The notes: generated from the sequence alone by a model not told the origin. A stretch of DNA of 64,000 nt from Novosphingobium aquimarinum (GCF_009746585.1 NZ_WRPO01000005.1:218853-282852), one strand, 5' to 3'; shown: positions 17,639 to 27,105, counted from the stretch's first letter. Translations and numbers: made by a program.

Positions 17639-19318
17639 GTGAGCGGGCTGCGGTCCGTGATCGGGTGGCTGTTGCGCCATGGTTTCTTGTACGTGCTGCT
17701 CGTGGCGGCGCTCTTGCTCGGCGGGTGGCTCGGCGGCTGGATCGGGGACGGCGCGGATCGCGAGGCGCGCTATCAAGCTCTGGAGGCGGCGCGCGAGGAG
17801 TTGCGCGGCGAATATCCAGCATTGCAGCGCGAATACGAACGCGCGCGTCAGGACGCGTCTCGTGCGGGGGTGGCGGAGATCGATCGGCGGATCGGCGAGA
17901 TCGATGCGCGTCTGCGAGCCTATGCCGCCGACCCGCCTGGGATCGACATCGCCGGGCTGGTCCGCGAAGGGCCAAGCCACGTGGTCGAGAACGAGAAGAA
18001 GAAGTTACGCATCGCGCTGCTCCAGCGCGAGAAGCAGATGCTGCAGGAGGCGCGCGCGCTTGCGACGGTGCGCGGCGAGGCGGATCGCTTCGATCGCGAG
18101 CGCACGGCCTGTCTGGCGGCGCGGAAAGCGCGGCGGGCCTATCTCGAAACGCATCCGGTGCAGGCCCGGCTTCCTTATGCGAACGACCCGTATCGTCGGT
18201 TGGAGGAAGACCAGCGCCAGCGCTGCGACCAGGCGGCCGCGACGCTCGCCCGGATCCGTCGCCAGGGGGATCTGGCCACGCGCCTGGCCGACGCGCGTGC
18301 CGCCTTCGCGCAGACCTCGGGCGATCTTTCGGCGGATCTCGATGCCGCGCTGGCCGGGCTGGACGAGGCCCGGGAAGAGGCCTCGGCGGCCTGGCTTGGA
18401 AGCGCGCAACAGCGCGCCGGGGCGGCCTGGCGCAATCCGACGCTGCAGCACGCCTTATGGGCGGCGCTTGGCGCGCTGGTCCTGATTATCGCGACGCCGT
18501 TTCTGATCCGATTGCTGTTCTGGTTCGTGCTGGCTCCGCTCGCCGAGCGCCGTCCCGCGATCCGCATCCGGGTCCCGGGCGGCCATTCTGCCGCCGCGAG
18601 CGCGGGCATCTCGGTGCCCGGCGGAGCCAGTTCCGCTTCGGTGCCGATCTCGCTGCGCGAAGGGGAGGAATTGCTCGTGCGGCAGGACTATCTGCAAACC
18701 ACCTCTTCCGGCGGCACCAAGTCGACCAAGTGGCTGCTCGATCCGCGTCATCCGCTCACCAGCCATGCGGCGGGCCTCGTGTTCCTGACGCGTGTGCGGG
18801 GCGCGGGCGAAGTCACCACGATCTCCGCAATCTCGGATCCTTTCGCCGAAGTGACGGTGCTCGAACTTGCGGAGGGCGCGGCTTGCGTGCTGCAACCACG
18901 CGCGTTGGCGGCAGTTGTGCAGCCGATCGAGGCGCCGCTGCGGATCACCTCGCACTGGCGCCTGTTCTCTTTGAACGCCTGGCTGACGCTGCAATTGCGC
19001 TTCCTCGTGTTTCACGGTCCGTGCCGTCTGGTCGTCAAGGGCGGGCGCGGGGTTCGGATCGAACGGGCGGAGCGGGGGCGTGTGTTCGGGTCGGCACAGC
19101 TGGTCGGCTTCACTGCGGACCTGGCGTATTCCGTAACGCGCAACGAGACCTTCTGGCCGTATTTTCTCGGCCGGGTTCAACTCTTTCGCGACCGTGTCGA
19201 GGCAGGCGAGGGACTGCTCGTGATCGAGGAGGCGCCTATGGCCGGCCGGTTCGCGAAAGGGGCCAAGCATGGGCTGGAGGGCGCGTTCGACGTGGCGACC
19301 AAGGCGCTCGGCATCTAG
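17639..19318 (+). CDS. Two-helix membrane protein with coiled coil and C-terminal beta domain
   Basis: A 559-residue protein starting at GTG 17639 with AAGGA nine bases upstream. A helix at residues 12-34 (VLLVAALLLGGWLGGW) is followed by a long Arg/Glu-rich coiled coil (about 40-250). A second membrane segment lies near 271-299 (LIIATPFLIRLLFWFVLAPL). The last 230 residues are beta-rich (EEELLVRQDYLQTT, SGGTKSTKWLLDPRHPLTSH, GPCRLVVKGGRGV) and look like the AIM24 fold, with low confidence. It heads a plus-strand series with OmpA, PP2C and kinase genes, which suggests an envelope-signalling role. Confidence 0.65.
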   Translation: MSGLRSVIGWLLRHGFLYVLLVAALLLGGWLGGWIGDGADREARYQALEAAREELRGEYPALQREYERARQDASRAGVAEIDRRIGEIDARLRAYAADPPGIDIAGLVREGPSHVVENEKKKLRIALLQREKQMLQEARALATVRGEADRFDRERTACLAARKARRAYLETHPVQARLPYANDPYRRLEEDQRQRCDQAAATLARIRRQGDLATRLADARAAFAQTSGDLSADLDAALAGLDEAREEASAAWLGSAQQRAGAAWRNPTLQHALWAALGALVLIIATPFLIRLLFWFVLAPLAERRPAIRIRVPGGHSAAASAGISVPGGASSASVPISLREGEELLVRQDYLQTTSSGGTKSTKWLLDPRHPLTSHAAGLVFLTRVRGAGEVTTISAISDPFAEVTVLELAEGAACVLQPRALAAVVQPIEAPLRITSHWRLFSLNAWLTLQLRFLVFHGPCRLVVKGGRGVRIERAERGRVFGSAQLVGFTADLAYSVTRNETFWPYFLGRVQLFRDRVEAGEGLLVIEEAPMAGRFAKGAKHGLEGAFDVATKALGI

Positions 19319-19576
19319 GCCAAGGCCCTGAAGAGAAACGCGTGTCGCAGGCGCCTGTCCGGCGGCGCAATCGCCGACGCGGACCGAGCGAAAATCGGGA
19401 CTTTTGTTGATGGCGCTTTCCGGTATCATCCGGCGCAATCGACATGCGTCACCGGGGGGTGGAAGTTTGTCTTACGGTTCGAGATCGGATGCACCGAATG
19501 CCTCGCCCGCACGCCGCTTGCAGCGGTTGCGCGGTCCGGCCGCGCCCTCGGGTTCCGATGAGCCGGAGAGTGCGTC

Positions 19577-20323
19577 ATGAGTGAAGACGAACGCAAGGAT
19601 AGCCGCGCCGAACAGTTCCGGACGGTCTTCCGGCCGTCTCCGCTGCAGGACGAAAGCGGCGAGCAGGCGCCGCTGTTCGGCAATCTCGCCGATCCCGCGG
19701 CCAGCGCTCCCAAGGCTCCGCCGCCGGCGCCCAAGGCGCCCCCCGCGCCCGTCGCGCCGATCTACGAGCAGCCCGCAGGTTATGGCAGCGGCAAGCAGGG
19801 CAGCGTTCTTCCCTGGATCCTGTCCGCACTGTTGCTGATCGCGCTGGGCTTCATGGTCGTGCGCTACGTAATCCTTGCCCCGGATCCGAACGCAGCACCG
19901 ACTGCGCCAGCTGAAGCGGTTCCAGCGATGGGCGCACAGGCCGAGCGGTTGTCCGCGTTCCTTGCGCCCGAGATCGGGGAGGAGCTGGTCGCGGTGGAGG
20001 AAGATGCCGAGACCGTGCGCGTGAACACGGCGCAGAACCTGTTCGAGCCAGGCTCAGCTGACTTCACCCCCGGGCGCCGCGCTCTGTTCGAGCGGATCGG
20101 CAAGGCCTTGGAGCAGGAAAACGCCAAATTCATCACGGTCGAAGGCTACACCGGTGAGGGGCAGGAGCCACTGGCCCGCTCGCGCGCCGATGCGGTGGCG
20201 GCCGTGCTGCGCGAGTCCATTGCCGACAACCGACGGATCGAAGCCACTGGCATCGCCGGCGATCCGGGCGGCGAGAGAATAGAGATCGTCATCGAACGAC
20301 AGGACGACGGAGCGGGGTCTTGA
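19577..20323 (+). CDS. Membrane-anchored OmpA-like protein with altered peptidoglycan site
   Basis: A 248-residue protein. Residues 1-76 are a Pro/Ala-rich cytoplasmic tail (APKAPPPAPKAPPAPVAP), 77-100 a single membrane helix (VLPWILSALLLIALGFMVV), and about 140-245 a periplasmic OmpA-like domain (NLFEPGSADFTPGRRALFERI, RSRADAVAAVL). The usual GHTD motif reads GYTGEG, so the Asp that holds diaminopimelate is missing while the following Arg is kept. The layout recalls OmpA tails of type VI TssL without the DotU domain. It precedes the PP2C gene. Confidence 0.75.
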   Translation: MSEDERKDSRAEQFRTVFRPSPLQDESGEQAPLFGNLADPAASAPKAPPPAPKAPPAPVAPIYEQPAGYGSGKQGSVLPWILSALLLIALGFMVVRYVILAPDPNAAPTAPAEAVPAMGAQAERLSAFLAPEIGEELVAVEEDAETVRVNTAQNLFEPGSADFTPGRRALFERIGKALEQENAKFITVEGYTGEGQEPLARSRADAVAAVLRESIADNRRIEATGIAGDPGGERIEIVIERQDDGAGS

Positions 20324-20413
20324 ACGAAAGGTGCGGTCCGGACGCGCTTGGGCGCGCCGGGCAGGGCGGTGCCGCGAGGCGCGTCCGGACCGCGCCGAGA
20401 ACGGAGGGGCACG

Positions 20414-21175
20414 ATGGCGTTCAAGCTGGATAGCGCGGCGGTCACCCATGAAGGGTGCGTGCGGGAACGGAACGAGGACACCTACTGCGAACGCACCTCG
20501 GAGAACTTGTGGGCGGTGGCCGACGGCATGGGCGGGCACGACCACGGGGACTGGGCCTCCGAAGTGGTCACGCAGACGCTGATGAACGTGACCGTCCCGA
20601 CCGATTTCGAGGAAGCCTGCTACGCGATCGCCAATTCGATCCACGTCGGCAACCAGATCATTTACGCCGAATCGGTCAAGCGCTCGCAGCAGATGGGCAC
20701 CACTGTGGTCGCGCTTTACTTCGCGGGATCGCTGTTCGGAGTGTGCTGGGTGGGCGACAGCCGCGCCTACGTCCTGCGCGACCGGCGGCTAATCCGGTTG
20801 ACGAAGGATCACTCGCCTGTGCAGGATCTGCTTGATCGGGGAGCGATATCGGAAGAAGAAGCGGCAACGCATCCCATGCGGCACATGCTGGCCCGGGCGG
20901 TCGGCGTGAAGGATAACGTGGAGGTCGATATCGTAGCGGACAGGACGCGGGTGGGCGATGTGTTCCTGTTATGCAGCGACGGTCTGCATGGTCAGGTGAA
21001 CGATAGTGAGATCGAAGCCGTGATAGCAAACGAACCGCTCGGCAAGGCTGTCGAGACGCTCCTCGAAATGACGATTTCCCGCGGTGCCCCCGACAACGTC
21101 ACGATGGTGGCCGTGAGTGTCGAGGAAGAAACGGCGCTGACACTCCAGAAGGCCGGCGAGGGGTCGGCGGCATGA
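20414..21175 (+). CDS. PP2C-family Ser/Thr protein phosphatase
   Basis: A 253-residue cytosolic PPM phosphatase with all metal-binding motifs: RNEDTY, WAVADGMGGHDHG, VGDSRAYVLRD, LLCSDGLHGQV and APDNVTMVAV. It should remove phosphates placed by the kinase next to it. The frame opens upstream, but ATG 20414 follows GGAGGGG and fits the family start (VTHEGCVRERNED). Its stop overlaps the kinase start as ATGA, so phosphatase and kinase are made together, a usual arrangement for bacterial Hanks-type kinase pairs. Confidence 0.92.
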   Translation: MAFKLDSAAVTHEGCVRERNEDTYCERTSENLWAVADGMGGHDHGDWASEVVTQTLMNVTVPTDFEEACYAIANSIHVGNQIIYAESVKRSQQMGTTVVALYFAGSLFGVCWVGDSRAYVLRDRRLIRLTKDHSPVQDLLDRGAISEEEAATHPMRHMLARAVGVKDNVEVDIVADRTRVGDVFLLCSDGLHGQVNDSEIEAVIANEPLGKAVETLLEMTISRGAPDNVTMVAVSVEEETALTLQKAGEGSAA

Positions 21176-23196
21176 TCGGATCCGACCATCCCAAAGATCC
21201 GGGCGAGACCCCGGCATCCGACGCGGCACCCGACGAAGCCGGTCCCGACGTCTCGATCCCCGATATCAATTCGGGCGAAACCGACATGAGCGGTGCGCCA
21301 TCGATCCCGCCGCCGCCGGAAGATTCCCGAGCCGCGATGGACGACGCTTCCTTGCAGCCTACCGTGCAGCCGATCGCGCCCTCGCAGGGGCTCGGGCGGC
21401 AGATCGCGATCGGCGACGTGCTCAACCACATCTATGAAGTCACCCGCTTCATCGCCCGCGGCGGCATGGGCGAAGTGTTCGAGGGCGTGAACGTCAACCA
21501 CACCGACGAGAAGGTGGCGATCAAGGTGATCCTGCCGCAACTCGCGGCGGACCCGAACGTCGTGGCGCTGTTCCGCAAGGAAGCGCGCACGCTGACCCAG
21601 CTCAATCACGAAGCGCTCGTGGCATACCGCGTGCTGGCGTCGGACCCGACGCTGGGCGTGCTCTACATCGTCACCGACTATATCGATGGCGACAACCTGC
21701 TCGACGTGCTGGGCGATCTGACGCCGTCGACCGACGAACTGCTGGCGTTCCTCAAGCGGATCGCATCCGGGCTGAAGGTCGCGCACGAGCGCGGCGCCAT
21801 TCACCGCGACATGTCGCCGGACAACGTGCTGCTGCCCGATGGCGAACTGCTCAAGGCGAAGATCATCGATTTCGGCATCGCCAAGGATCTCGATCCCGGC
21901 CAGAAGACCATCATCGGCCAGGGGTTCGCGGGCAAGCTGGGCTACGTCGCGCCCGAGCAATTGGGATCGTTCAACAGCAACGTCGGGCCCTGGACCGATG
22001 TCTACAGCCTGGCGCTGGTGGTGCTTGCGGTGGCGCGCGGAGCCGACGTCAACATGGGCGGCTCGCTCGCCGACGCGGTCGTCAAGCGCCGCGACGGGCC
22101 CGATCTCGAAGGACTCGATCCAAAGCTGCGGTCGATCCTCGAGGAAATGCTTCCCGCCGATCCCGCCGACCGGTTGCAATCGATGGACGAGGTTCTCGAA
22201 CGGCTGCAACCGCGTGCGGCGGTGATCCCGGATGGTCTGGTGGAGGGGGCGGCGGTGGCGTCCCCCGGCCTGGCCCAGCCTTCGGGCGTCACCTCGGGTA
22301 ACGTCATCACGCCGATGCATGCGGCCAAGCCCAAGAAGAACCTCGGTCCGATCATCTTCATCGTGCTGATCGCGATCGCGGTGCTGGCGGGTCTCGTCTG
22401 GTGGCTGACGAGCGGCTCGCCGGACGAGCCGGGCGAGGCCACCGGCGCCGGAGATCTTGCGATCAGCGACGATCTTCCCCCGGCGGAGAAGGCGACGCGC
22501 CTGGTCAATTCGGCCTTGCCGTCGGTCGGTTGCACCTGGTTGTCGATTGTCGATGTCACCGATTCCCCCGATGCCGTGAAGGTCAACCTGACCGGGGTCG
22601 CGGGCAATCCCAAACAAGCGAAGGACGATATCGCGCGCGTGTTGCAGTCGGGCGGCCTCGGGGGCGCGCAGCTCGATTTCTCCGAAGTCGCGCCGATCAC
22701 CCAGGCGGGCTGCTCCGCTCTCGACACATACCGGCAAGTGCGCGATCTCAACGACGATCGGCTGCAAGTGCCGGCGCGTACCTTCAAGATGACGAAGCAG
22801 CCGGCGGACGATTACAACTACCCCAACAAGGTCGCCGCCTATGCACCGGTTTCGGTCGATGCCGGGATCGGCAATCAGGATCTGACGCTGGTCGGTCTCG
22901 AACCCTCGGGCGTGTTCACCACGATCGTCGGCACCAAGCAGGTTCTGGCCGACCAACTCGCTGCCAAGAACCCGATGCTGACGCAGGACGGGCCGGACAA
23001 GTATCGCCTTAATATCGGGCTCGATCATGAAGGCTGGTCCGGGATCTTGCTGCTCACGGGCGAGGGCCCGTTCGACAAGGACGTGGTCGTTCCGCCCGTG
23101 GGCCAACGTGGGGCCGACTGGCAGAACAAATTCCTCGCAGAAGCTGCGGAAAAAGGCTGGCGAACCGAAATGGTGTGGTTCAAGTCCACCGCCTGA
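21172..23196 (+). CDS. Transmembrane Hanks-type Ser/Thr protein kinase
   Basis: A 674-residue kinase. Residues 1-80 are acidic/Pro-rich and disordered. The kinase domain spans about 88-345: Gly loop ARGGMGEVF (95-103), Lys118 in VAIKV, catalytic loop HRDMSPDN (211-218), DFG 233-235 and APE 260-262. The catalytic-loop Lys of HRDxKP is Ser here, a variant found in some active bacterial kinases. A membrane helix at 391-412 leads to a 260-residue periplasmic region that may sense an envelope signal. It overlaps the PP2C stop by ATGA. No type VI secretion gene is in the window. Confidence 0.9.
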   Translation: MIGSDHPKDPGETPASDAAPDEAGPDVSIPDINSGETDMSGAPSIPPPPEDSRAAMDDASLQPTVQPIAPSQGLGRQIAIGDVLNHIYEVTRFIARGGMGEVFEGVNVNHTDEKVAIKVILPQLAADPNVVALFRKEARTLTQLNHEALVAYRVLASDPTLGVLYIVTDYIDGDNLLDVLGDLTPSTDELLAFLKRIASGLKVAHERGAIHRDMSPDNVLLPDGELLKAKIIDFGIAKDLDPGQKTIIGQGFAGKLGYVAPEQLGSFNSNVGPWTDVYSLALVVLAVARGADVNMGGSLADAVVKRRDGPDLEGLDPKLRSILEEMLPADPADRLQSMDEVLERLQPRAAVIPDGLVEGAAVASPGLAQPSGVTSGNVITPMHAAKPKKNLGPIIFIVLIAIAVLAGLVWWLTSGSPDEPGEATGAGDLAISDDLPPAEKATRLVNSALPSVGCTWLSIVDVTDSPDAVKVNLTGVAGNPKQAKDDIARVLQSGGLGGAQLDFSEVAPITQAGCSALDTYRQVRDLNDDRLQVPARTFKMTKQPADDYNYPNKVAAYAPVSVDAGIGNQDLTLVGLEPSGVFTTIVGTKQVLADQLAAKNPMLTQDGPDKYRLNIGLDHEGWSGILLLTGEGPFDKDVVVPPVGQRGADWQNKFLAEAAEKGWRTEMVWFKSTA

Positions 23197-23436
23197 TCGA
23201 TCGTTTCGAGACATTCGATCGACCGCTCCAGACATCGCGACCACCAGACGGGCCGAGTTGTCTCACATTCTCGCTGTGGTCTTAATCACCACTTCTCCGG
23301 CTTTACGAAAACCGTGCGATACGGCATTTTTCAAGGCGTAGAGAGGATGTCGATGTACGCCGTAAGCGTAAACCGCTCCTGCAAGACATCACAGCGCTCC
23401 GGACGGTATCGATCGGAGCAGGATCGAGGACGAGAC

Positions 23437-24153
23437 ATGACCAGGAAACTCATCATCGCCGGTATGGCCGGCCTCATGCTGACCACTTCGGCCTGGGCGC
23501 AGTCGGCCCCGCTCAGCAAGGACGACTATGTTCGCGGCATTCTCGGTGACGAAGCCGCCGCTGGCGATGCCGCCGCCCCGGCGGGCGATGCCGCTACGGC
23601 CGATCCCGCCAAGCCTGCCCCGCGGCAGGGCCGCACTCGCGGCTTCACCAGTCTGACGCCGCGCCCGGCACCGACGCCGTCGCCCGCCAATGTTTCGCCG
23701 ATGCGCAAGCCGGCGGCCAGCGTCGGTGCAGCCAAGCCCGCAGCGATCGCTCCGGCGGCCAAGGCCAAGCCTGCAGTTGCTGCGAGCCGCAAGATGGCAG
23801 GGGCACCCAACACCGGTCGGATGTTCGATATCAGAATGAATTTCGATCTGAACTCGGCGAACCTCACGCAGGACTCGCGCGCCCAGGCGACCGCGCTGGC
23901 CGAAGCGCTCAAGGACAAGCGCATGGCGGGCAAGACGTTCCTGATCGGCGGTCACACCGATAGCTCGGGATCGGCTGCCTACAATCGCCAGCTGTCAAAG
24001 GAGCGCGCCGATGCCGTCGCGGACTTCCTGGTCAGCCAGGGTGTCGACCGCGCGATGTTGCGCACCTACGGTTTCGGCTATGCGCAGCCGCTCGAAGGCA
24101 CCAGCCCCGCCGCTGCCGAGAACCGTCGTGTCGAGGCCGGCCTGATTCTCTAA
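23437..24153 (+). CDS. Secreted OmpA-family protein
   Basis: A 238-residue protein with a signal peptide (MTRKLIIAGMAGLMLTTSAWAQ), an Ala/Pro/Lys-rich linker (residues 40-130) and a complete OmpA-like peptidoglycan-binding domain: FDIRMNFDLNSANL, IGGHTDSSGSAAYN and LSKERADAVADFL. The Asp and Arg that hold diaminopimelate are both present, unlike the neighbouring OmpA-like protein. ATG 23437 is preceded by GAGGACGAG; the upstream frame lacks a signal peptide. It ends the kinase cluster after a 240-bp gap that may hold its own promoter, and it is convergent with a TonB receptor. Confidence 0.85.
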   Translation: MTRKLIIAGMAGLMLTTSAWAQSAPLSKDDYVRGILGDEAAAGDAAAPAGDAATADPAKPAPRQGRTRGFTSLTPRPAPTPSPANVSPMRKPAASVGAAKPAAIAPAAKAKPAVAASRKMAGAPNTGRMFDIRMNFDLNSANLTQDSRAQATALAEALKDKRMAGKTFLIGGHTDSSGSAAYNRQLSKERADAVADFLVSQGVDRAMLRTYGFGYAQPLEGTSPAAAENRRVEAGLIL

Positions 24154-24176
24154 AGCATCAGCTTTTCCGCGCGCGC

Positions 24177-26285
24177 CTAGAAGTTGCCCGAAACCGACAG
24201 CTTGAAGATCGGGCCGATCAGGCGGTCGCGGTCTTCGAAGAACAGCGGGGCGGACCGATCGCGCAACCCGGAATAGACTGTGCGCAGCAGCCGCTGGCGC
24301 GCGTCGAACAGGTTCGAGGCCCTCGCATTGACCGTCATGCCCAGCACATTCTTGTGCTCGATGAAGATGTTGGCGAAGATTGGACCTTCGTAGTCACGAC
24401 CGACTTCGCGTAGCCGATAGTACTTCGAGAAGTGCTGCGAATCCGCGCCGAAGCCCCAGGCCAGGTCGCTGTTCGGCACATCATGACGGAAGGTGAAGCT
24501 CCACTCGCGCAGCAAGAGGCTGCTCAATTGCCGTCGCTGGCCATCGAGGGGATCCGTCAGGTTCGATGTCTGCAGGATGAGATTGGTGTCGAGCCTGCCG
24601 CCCGGAATCCGTAGCGGTTCGAGCTTGAAGGTGTTGGTCCATTCGAAGCCGTAGCGGTGCGCTCGATCGATATTGCCGCGCCCCTCCACCCCGCCCGGAA
24701 GCGGGACGATGTCGATGTAGTCCTCGAAGCGGCGATCGAACACGCGCAGGTTTGTCGTTCCCCAGCGCGCCAGGTCCTTCTTGATCGCGAATTCGGTCTC
24801 CCAGCTCTGGCTGGGAACGAGGTTCGCATTGCTTGCGTTCGCATTGCCTTCTTCGAGAAAGACTTCGGCAAGGAAATCTCCGAAGTCGAGCTGGCCGACC
24901 TTGCGCTGGACATTCAGCGAAATGTCGAGGCCCTTGCGCGGGGCCCATGCCAGACTGACGGTTCCCTTGGGACGCTGGAACGATCGGGTGAGGGCGCCGG
25001 CCGCCGTGCGCGACGAAATCCGCGAATACTCGCCGCGCGCAATGAGCTGCAACTGCAGCTTCGGCGTCAGCGCGGTGCTGTAGCTGAGCGATCCCTCGTA
25101 GCGGTCCTCGCGCACCCGGCCGTTGCCACCGGGGAAGGGCACGGGCTCGAAGTCGCCGCCCGGCGAAAGCGTCGCCAGGGTAGCATCCTTGTCGAGACGA
25201 TTGAAAGCGCCTTCGAGCGCAGCCTGCCATTCGCCGCTCAGCATCTTCCAGCTGTATTCGCCGCGCGCGATACGCTCGCCGGTGTCCGTACGTTCGCGGT
25301 AGCGGTCGCCGAACGAGGGGCTGTCGTCGGCGCGGGTGAAGATGGCCGTTTCGCGATAGAGCCCCGTTTCGAAGCGTTCGAGGCCGATCAGCTTGAGGCG
25401 ACCGGGGCCGAGCGTGAACTCGTGGTCGCCGCTGATCTCGTAATCATAGCCTTCGTAAGGCGAGCGGATCGAGCGGGAGAGATCGGCAAGTCCTTCCCTG
25501 CGCCTGACGTCGTCGTCGTTGTAACGCTCATACGAGCGCCGGTAGCTCAGGTTGAGATTGCTGAGCGAAGTTCCGGGGCCCGCGATGGCGAAGTTGGCCG
25601 AAAGCTTGGGATAGTCGCTGTCCGAGATCAACACCGATCGCCGTCGTTCGAGCAGCGCCCCATCTGGCCCGTAGATGGTCGTCGGGCCGCCAGCCGCGCC
25701 GCGATTGGCCTCGTTGACCAGCGCGAGCGTGTACGTGACCGGCCCTTTCGCGCCTTTGACCGAGACCTCGCCATTGGTGAACCGCGGGTGGGCATAGTGC
25801 GCGCGGACTTCGCCGCGCCACGCAAAACTGCCGCTGAGCGCGCCGGTATCCTTGACCACGATGTTGGCGGCTTGTCCGAACAGGCCGGGGATCTCGAGCG
25901 AGGCACCGTCGACGATCTCGATGCGGATGACGGACGCGGCGGGAATCCGCGAGAGGCGGCTTTCGAGACCGTCGGACTTGCTGGAAAAGCGCTTGCCGTT
26001 GAGCACGACGTTCTCGCTCGCCTGCCCGAAGCCGCGCGAACCATCGTCGAAGCGCAGCTGGAAGCCGGGGACTTGCCGGATCATGTCGAGCGCATTGCGC
26101 GGCGCGAATCGCGCGAAGTCCTCGGGTGTATAGATCGCGCCGCCTTGCGCGCCGGGGACCTCGGTCGGTTCGGGCGGCGGAGCGTCGCCGGTATCGGGCG
26201 CCTGCTGCTGCTGTGCCAGTGCGGGCGCGCTGCCGATCAGCGCCGCGATCGGCAGAATGCGCCTGGTAAAGCCCGCAATCGGCAA
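24177..26285 (-). CDS. TonB-dependent receptor, plug type with oligosaccharide/unknown ligand
   Basis: A 702-residue receptor. The signal peptide is MPIAGFTRRILPIAALIGSA to ALAQ. The plug has YTPEDFARFAPRNALDMIRQVPGF, ENVVLNGKRFSSKSDGL and IRIEIVDGASLEIPGLFGQ. A barrel follows with C-terminal LSVSGNF. The plug lacks the classic siderophore-receptor pattern and belongs to a group common in sphingomonads whose ligands are unknown. A 12-bp-arm palindrome lies 55 bp before the start in its leader. It is convergent with the kinase cluster and may not be related to it. Confidence 0.82.
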   Translation of the reverse strand: MPIAGFTRRILPIAALIGSAPALAQQQQAPDTGDAPPPEPTEVPGAQGGAIYTPEDFARFAPRNALDMIRQVPGFQLRFDDGSRGFGQASENVVLNGKRFSSKSDGLESRLSRIPAASVIRIEIVDGASLEIPGLFGQAANIVVKDTGALSGSFAWRGEVRAHYAHPRFTNGEVSVKGAKGPVTYTLALVNEANRGAAGGPTTIYGPDGALLERRRSVLISDSDYPKLSANFAIAGPGTSLSNLNLSYRRSYERYNDDDVRRREGLADLSRSIRSPYEGYDYEISGDHEFTLGPGRLKLIGLERFETGLYRETAIFTRADDSPSFGDRYRERTDTGERIARGEYSWKMLSGEWQAALEGAFNRLDKDATLATLSPGGDFEPVPFPGGNGRVREDRYEGSLSYSTALTPKLQLQLIARGEYSRISSRTAAGALTRSFQRPKGTVSLAWAPRKGLDISLNVQRKVGQLDFGDFLAEVFLEEGNANASNANLVPSQSWETEFAIKKDLARWGTTNLRVFDRRFEDYIDIVPLPGGVEGRGNIDRAHRYGFEWTNTFKLEPLRIPGGRLDTNLILQTSNLTDPLDGQRRQLSSLLLREWSFTFRHDVPNSDLAWGFGADSQHFSKYYRLREVGRDYEGPIFANIFIEHKNVLGMTVNARASNLFDARQRLLRTVYSGLRDRSAPLFFEDRDRLIGPIFKLSVSGNF

Positions 26286-26339
26286 GTTTGGTCCCCGTCT
26301 CGAAGTGCACCGACGGTCATAGAACCATTTCGTCTAAAG

Positions 26340-26375
26340 TCGGACGCGGTTCGACGTCTGTCAAACCGCGTCCGA
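26340..26375. promoter_or_regulatory. Strong 12-bp-arm palindrome upstream of the third TonB receptor
   Basis: TCGGACGCGGTT (26340-26351) and AACCGCGTCCGA (26364-26375) are perfect inverted repeats with a 12-base loop. They sit 55 bp upstream of the receptor start. It may be an operator, a leader hairpin or a terminator for upstream reading. Confidence 0.5.
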
Positions 26376-26534
26376 TTAACGACATTGCGCAAAGGCATCG
26401 CAAAAAATCGGAACGCTTTGTCATCGTTGCTCAGATGGAGGCTCTACCGGCGACGCGGCCAGCACTACGGCCCTGGCGGACGCCGAGATACGCGGGGCTG
26501 CCCGATCGATTCCCGCCGAGGAGTTTAAATTAGG

Positions 26535-27056
26535 TCAGTCGTGTTCGACGATGGCGACCGTCAGGCCGTCGCCGTGCTGGCGATAGCCGACGATGCGTTC
26601 ACCAAGCGGCGCGCGGGTGCGCTCGAAGTCGCGCTTCCAAGCCGCGATGGCCTCGACGCTGGGATTGATGCCGATCGCGAGTTCTTCGCGCCGGGGGCCG
26701 GTGTCTTCCATTTCGGTAGAGGGCGTGCGCAGGATGATGCGGCCCACCACCGCACGATCGAGCGGGCGAGTGAATTCGCAACCGCAGGCATTGCCTTCGC
26801 GCCAGACGACGCGGGCCTCGGTTCGCCCCGCCGTGGGCAAGTCGATCGCAATCGTCTCGCCCACTTCTAGGTCGAGCCGGGTTTCCATGCGGAGCCCGCG
26901 GTCGGAAAGATCGTGGACTTCGATGACTTCGGAACCCTCGGCACTTTCGCCGACAGTGGCGAAGCGCAGGCGCCAGCGCTGCGAACCACGGCGATCGCCC
27001 AAAGGGATGCTGCGGATTTGTGCGCGCAAAACTTTTGCCCTGGCAGACGTGATCAT
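26535..27056 (-). CDS. PilZ-domain c-di-GMP receptor
   Basis: A 173-residue protein whose first 110 residues are a PilZ domain. Both c-di-GMP motifs are present: RGSQR (RxxxR) near residue 23 and DLSDRGL (DxSxxG) near residue 50. ARVVWREGNACGCEF is the typical fourth strand. The C-terminal 60 residues (EAIAAWKRDFERTRAP) have no recognised domain. It is divergent from a second PilZ gene, and a degenerate GGDEF gene lies beyond, so the area looks like a c-di-GMP output group. Confidence 0.85.
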   Translation of the reverse strand: MITSARAKVLRAQIRSIPLGDRRGSQRWRLRFATVGESAEGSEVIEVHDLSDRGLRMETRLDLEVGETIAIDLPTAGRTEARVVWREGNACGCEFTRPLDRAVVGRIILRTPSTEMEDTGPRREELAIGINPSVEAIAAWKRDFERTRAPLGERIVGYRQHGDGLTVAIVEHD

Positions 27057-27083
27057 TATTCGATGCCGTTCCTCGCTTCGATT

Positions 27084-27105
27084 CCCGGCATCTGGTGATG
27101 CCGGG
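27084..27105 (-). other. Hairpin in the leader of the PilZ gene
   Basis: CCCGGCATC-tggt-GATGCCGGG is a perfect 9-bp stem with a tetraloop, 28 bases upstream of the PilZ start. Role unknown; it may affect translation or end upstream reading. Confidence 0.35.

Noticed and set aside
20992..23244. Long minus-strand frame of 750 codons
   Set aside because: It lies opposite the kinase gene, reads as His/Arg-rich low-complexity sequence and has no domain; a mirror of high-GC coding bias.
17639..24153. Type VI secretion cluster
   Set aside because: Kinase, phosphatase and OmpA-like parts are present but no tss core gene is seen.
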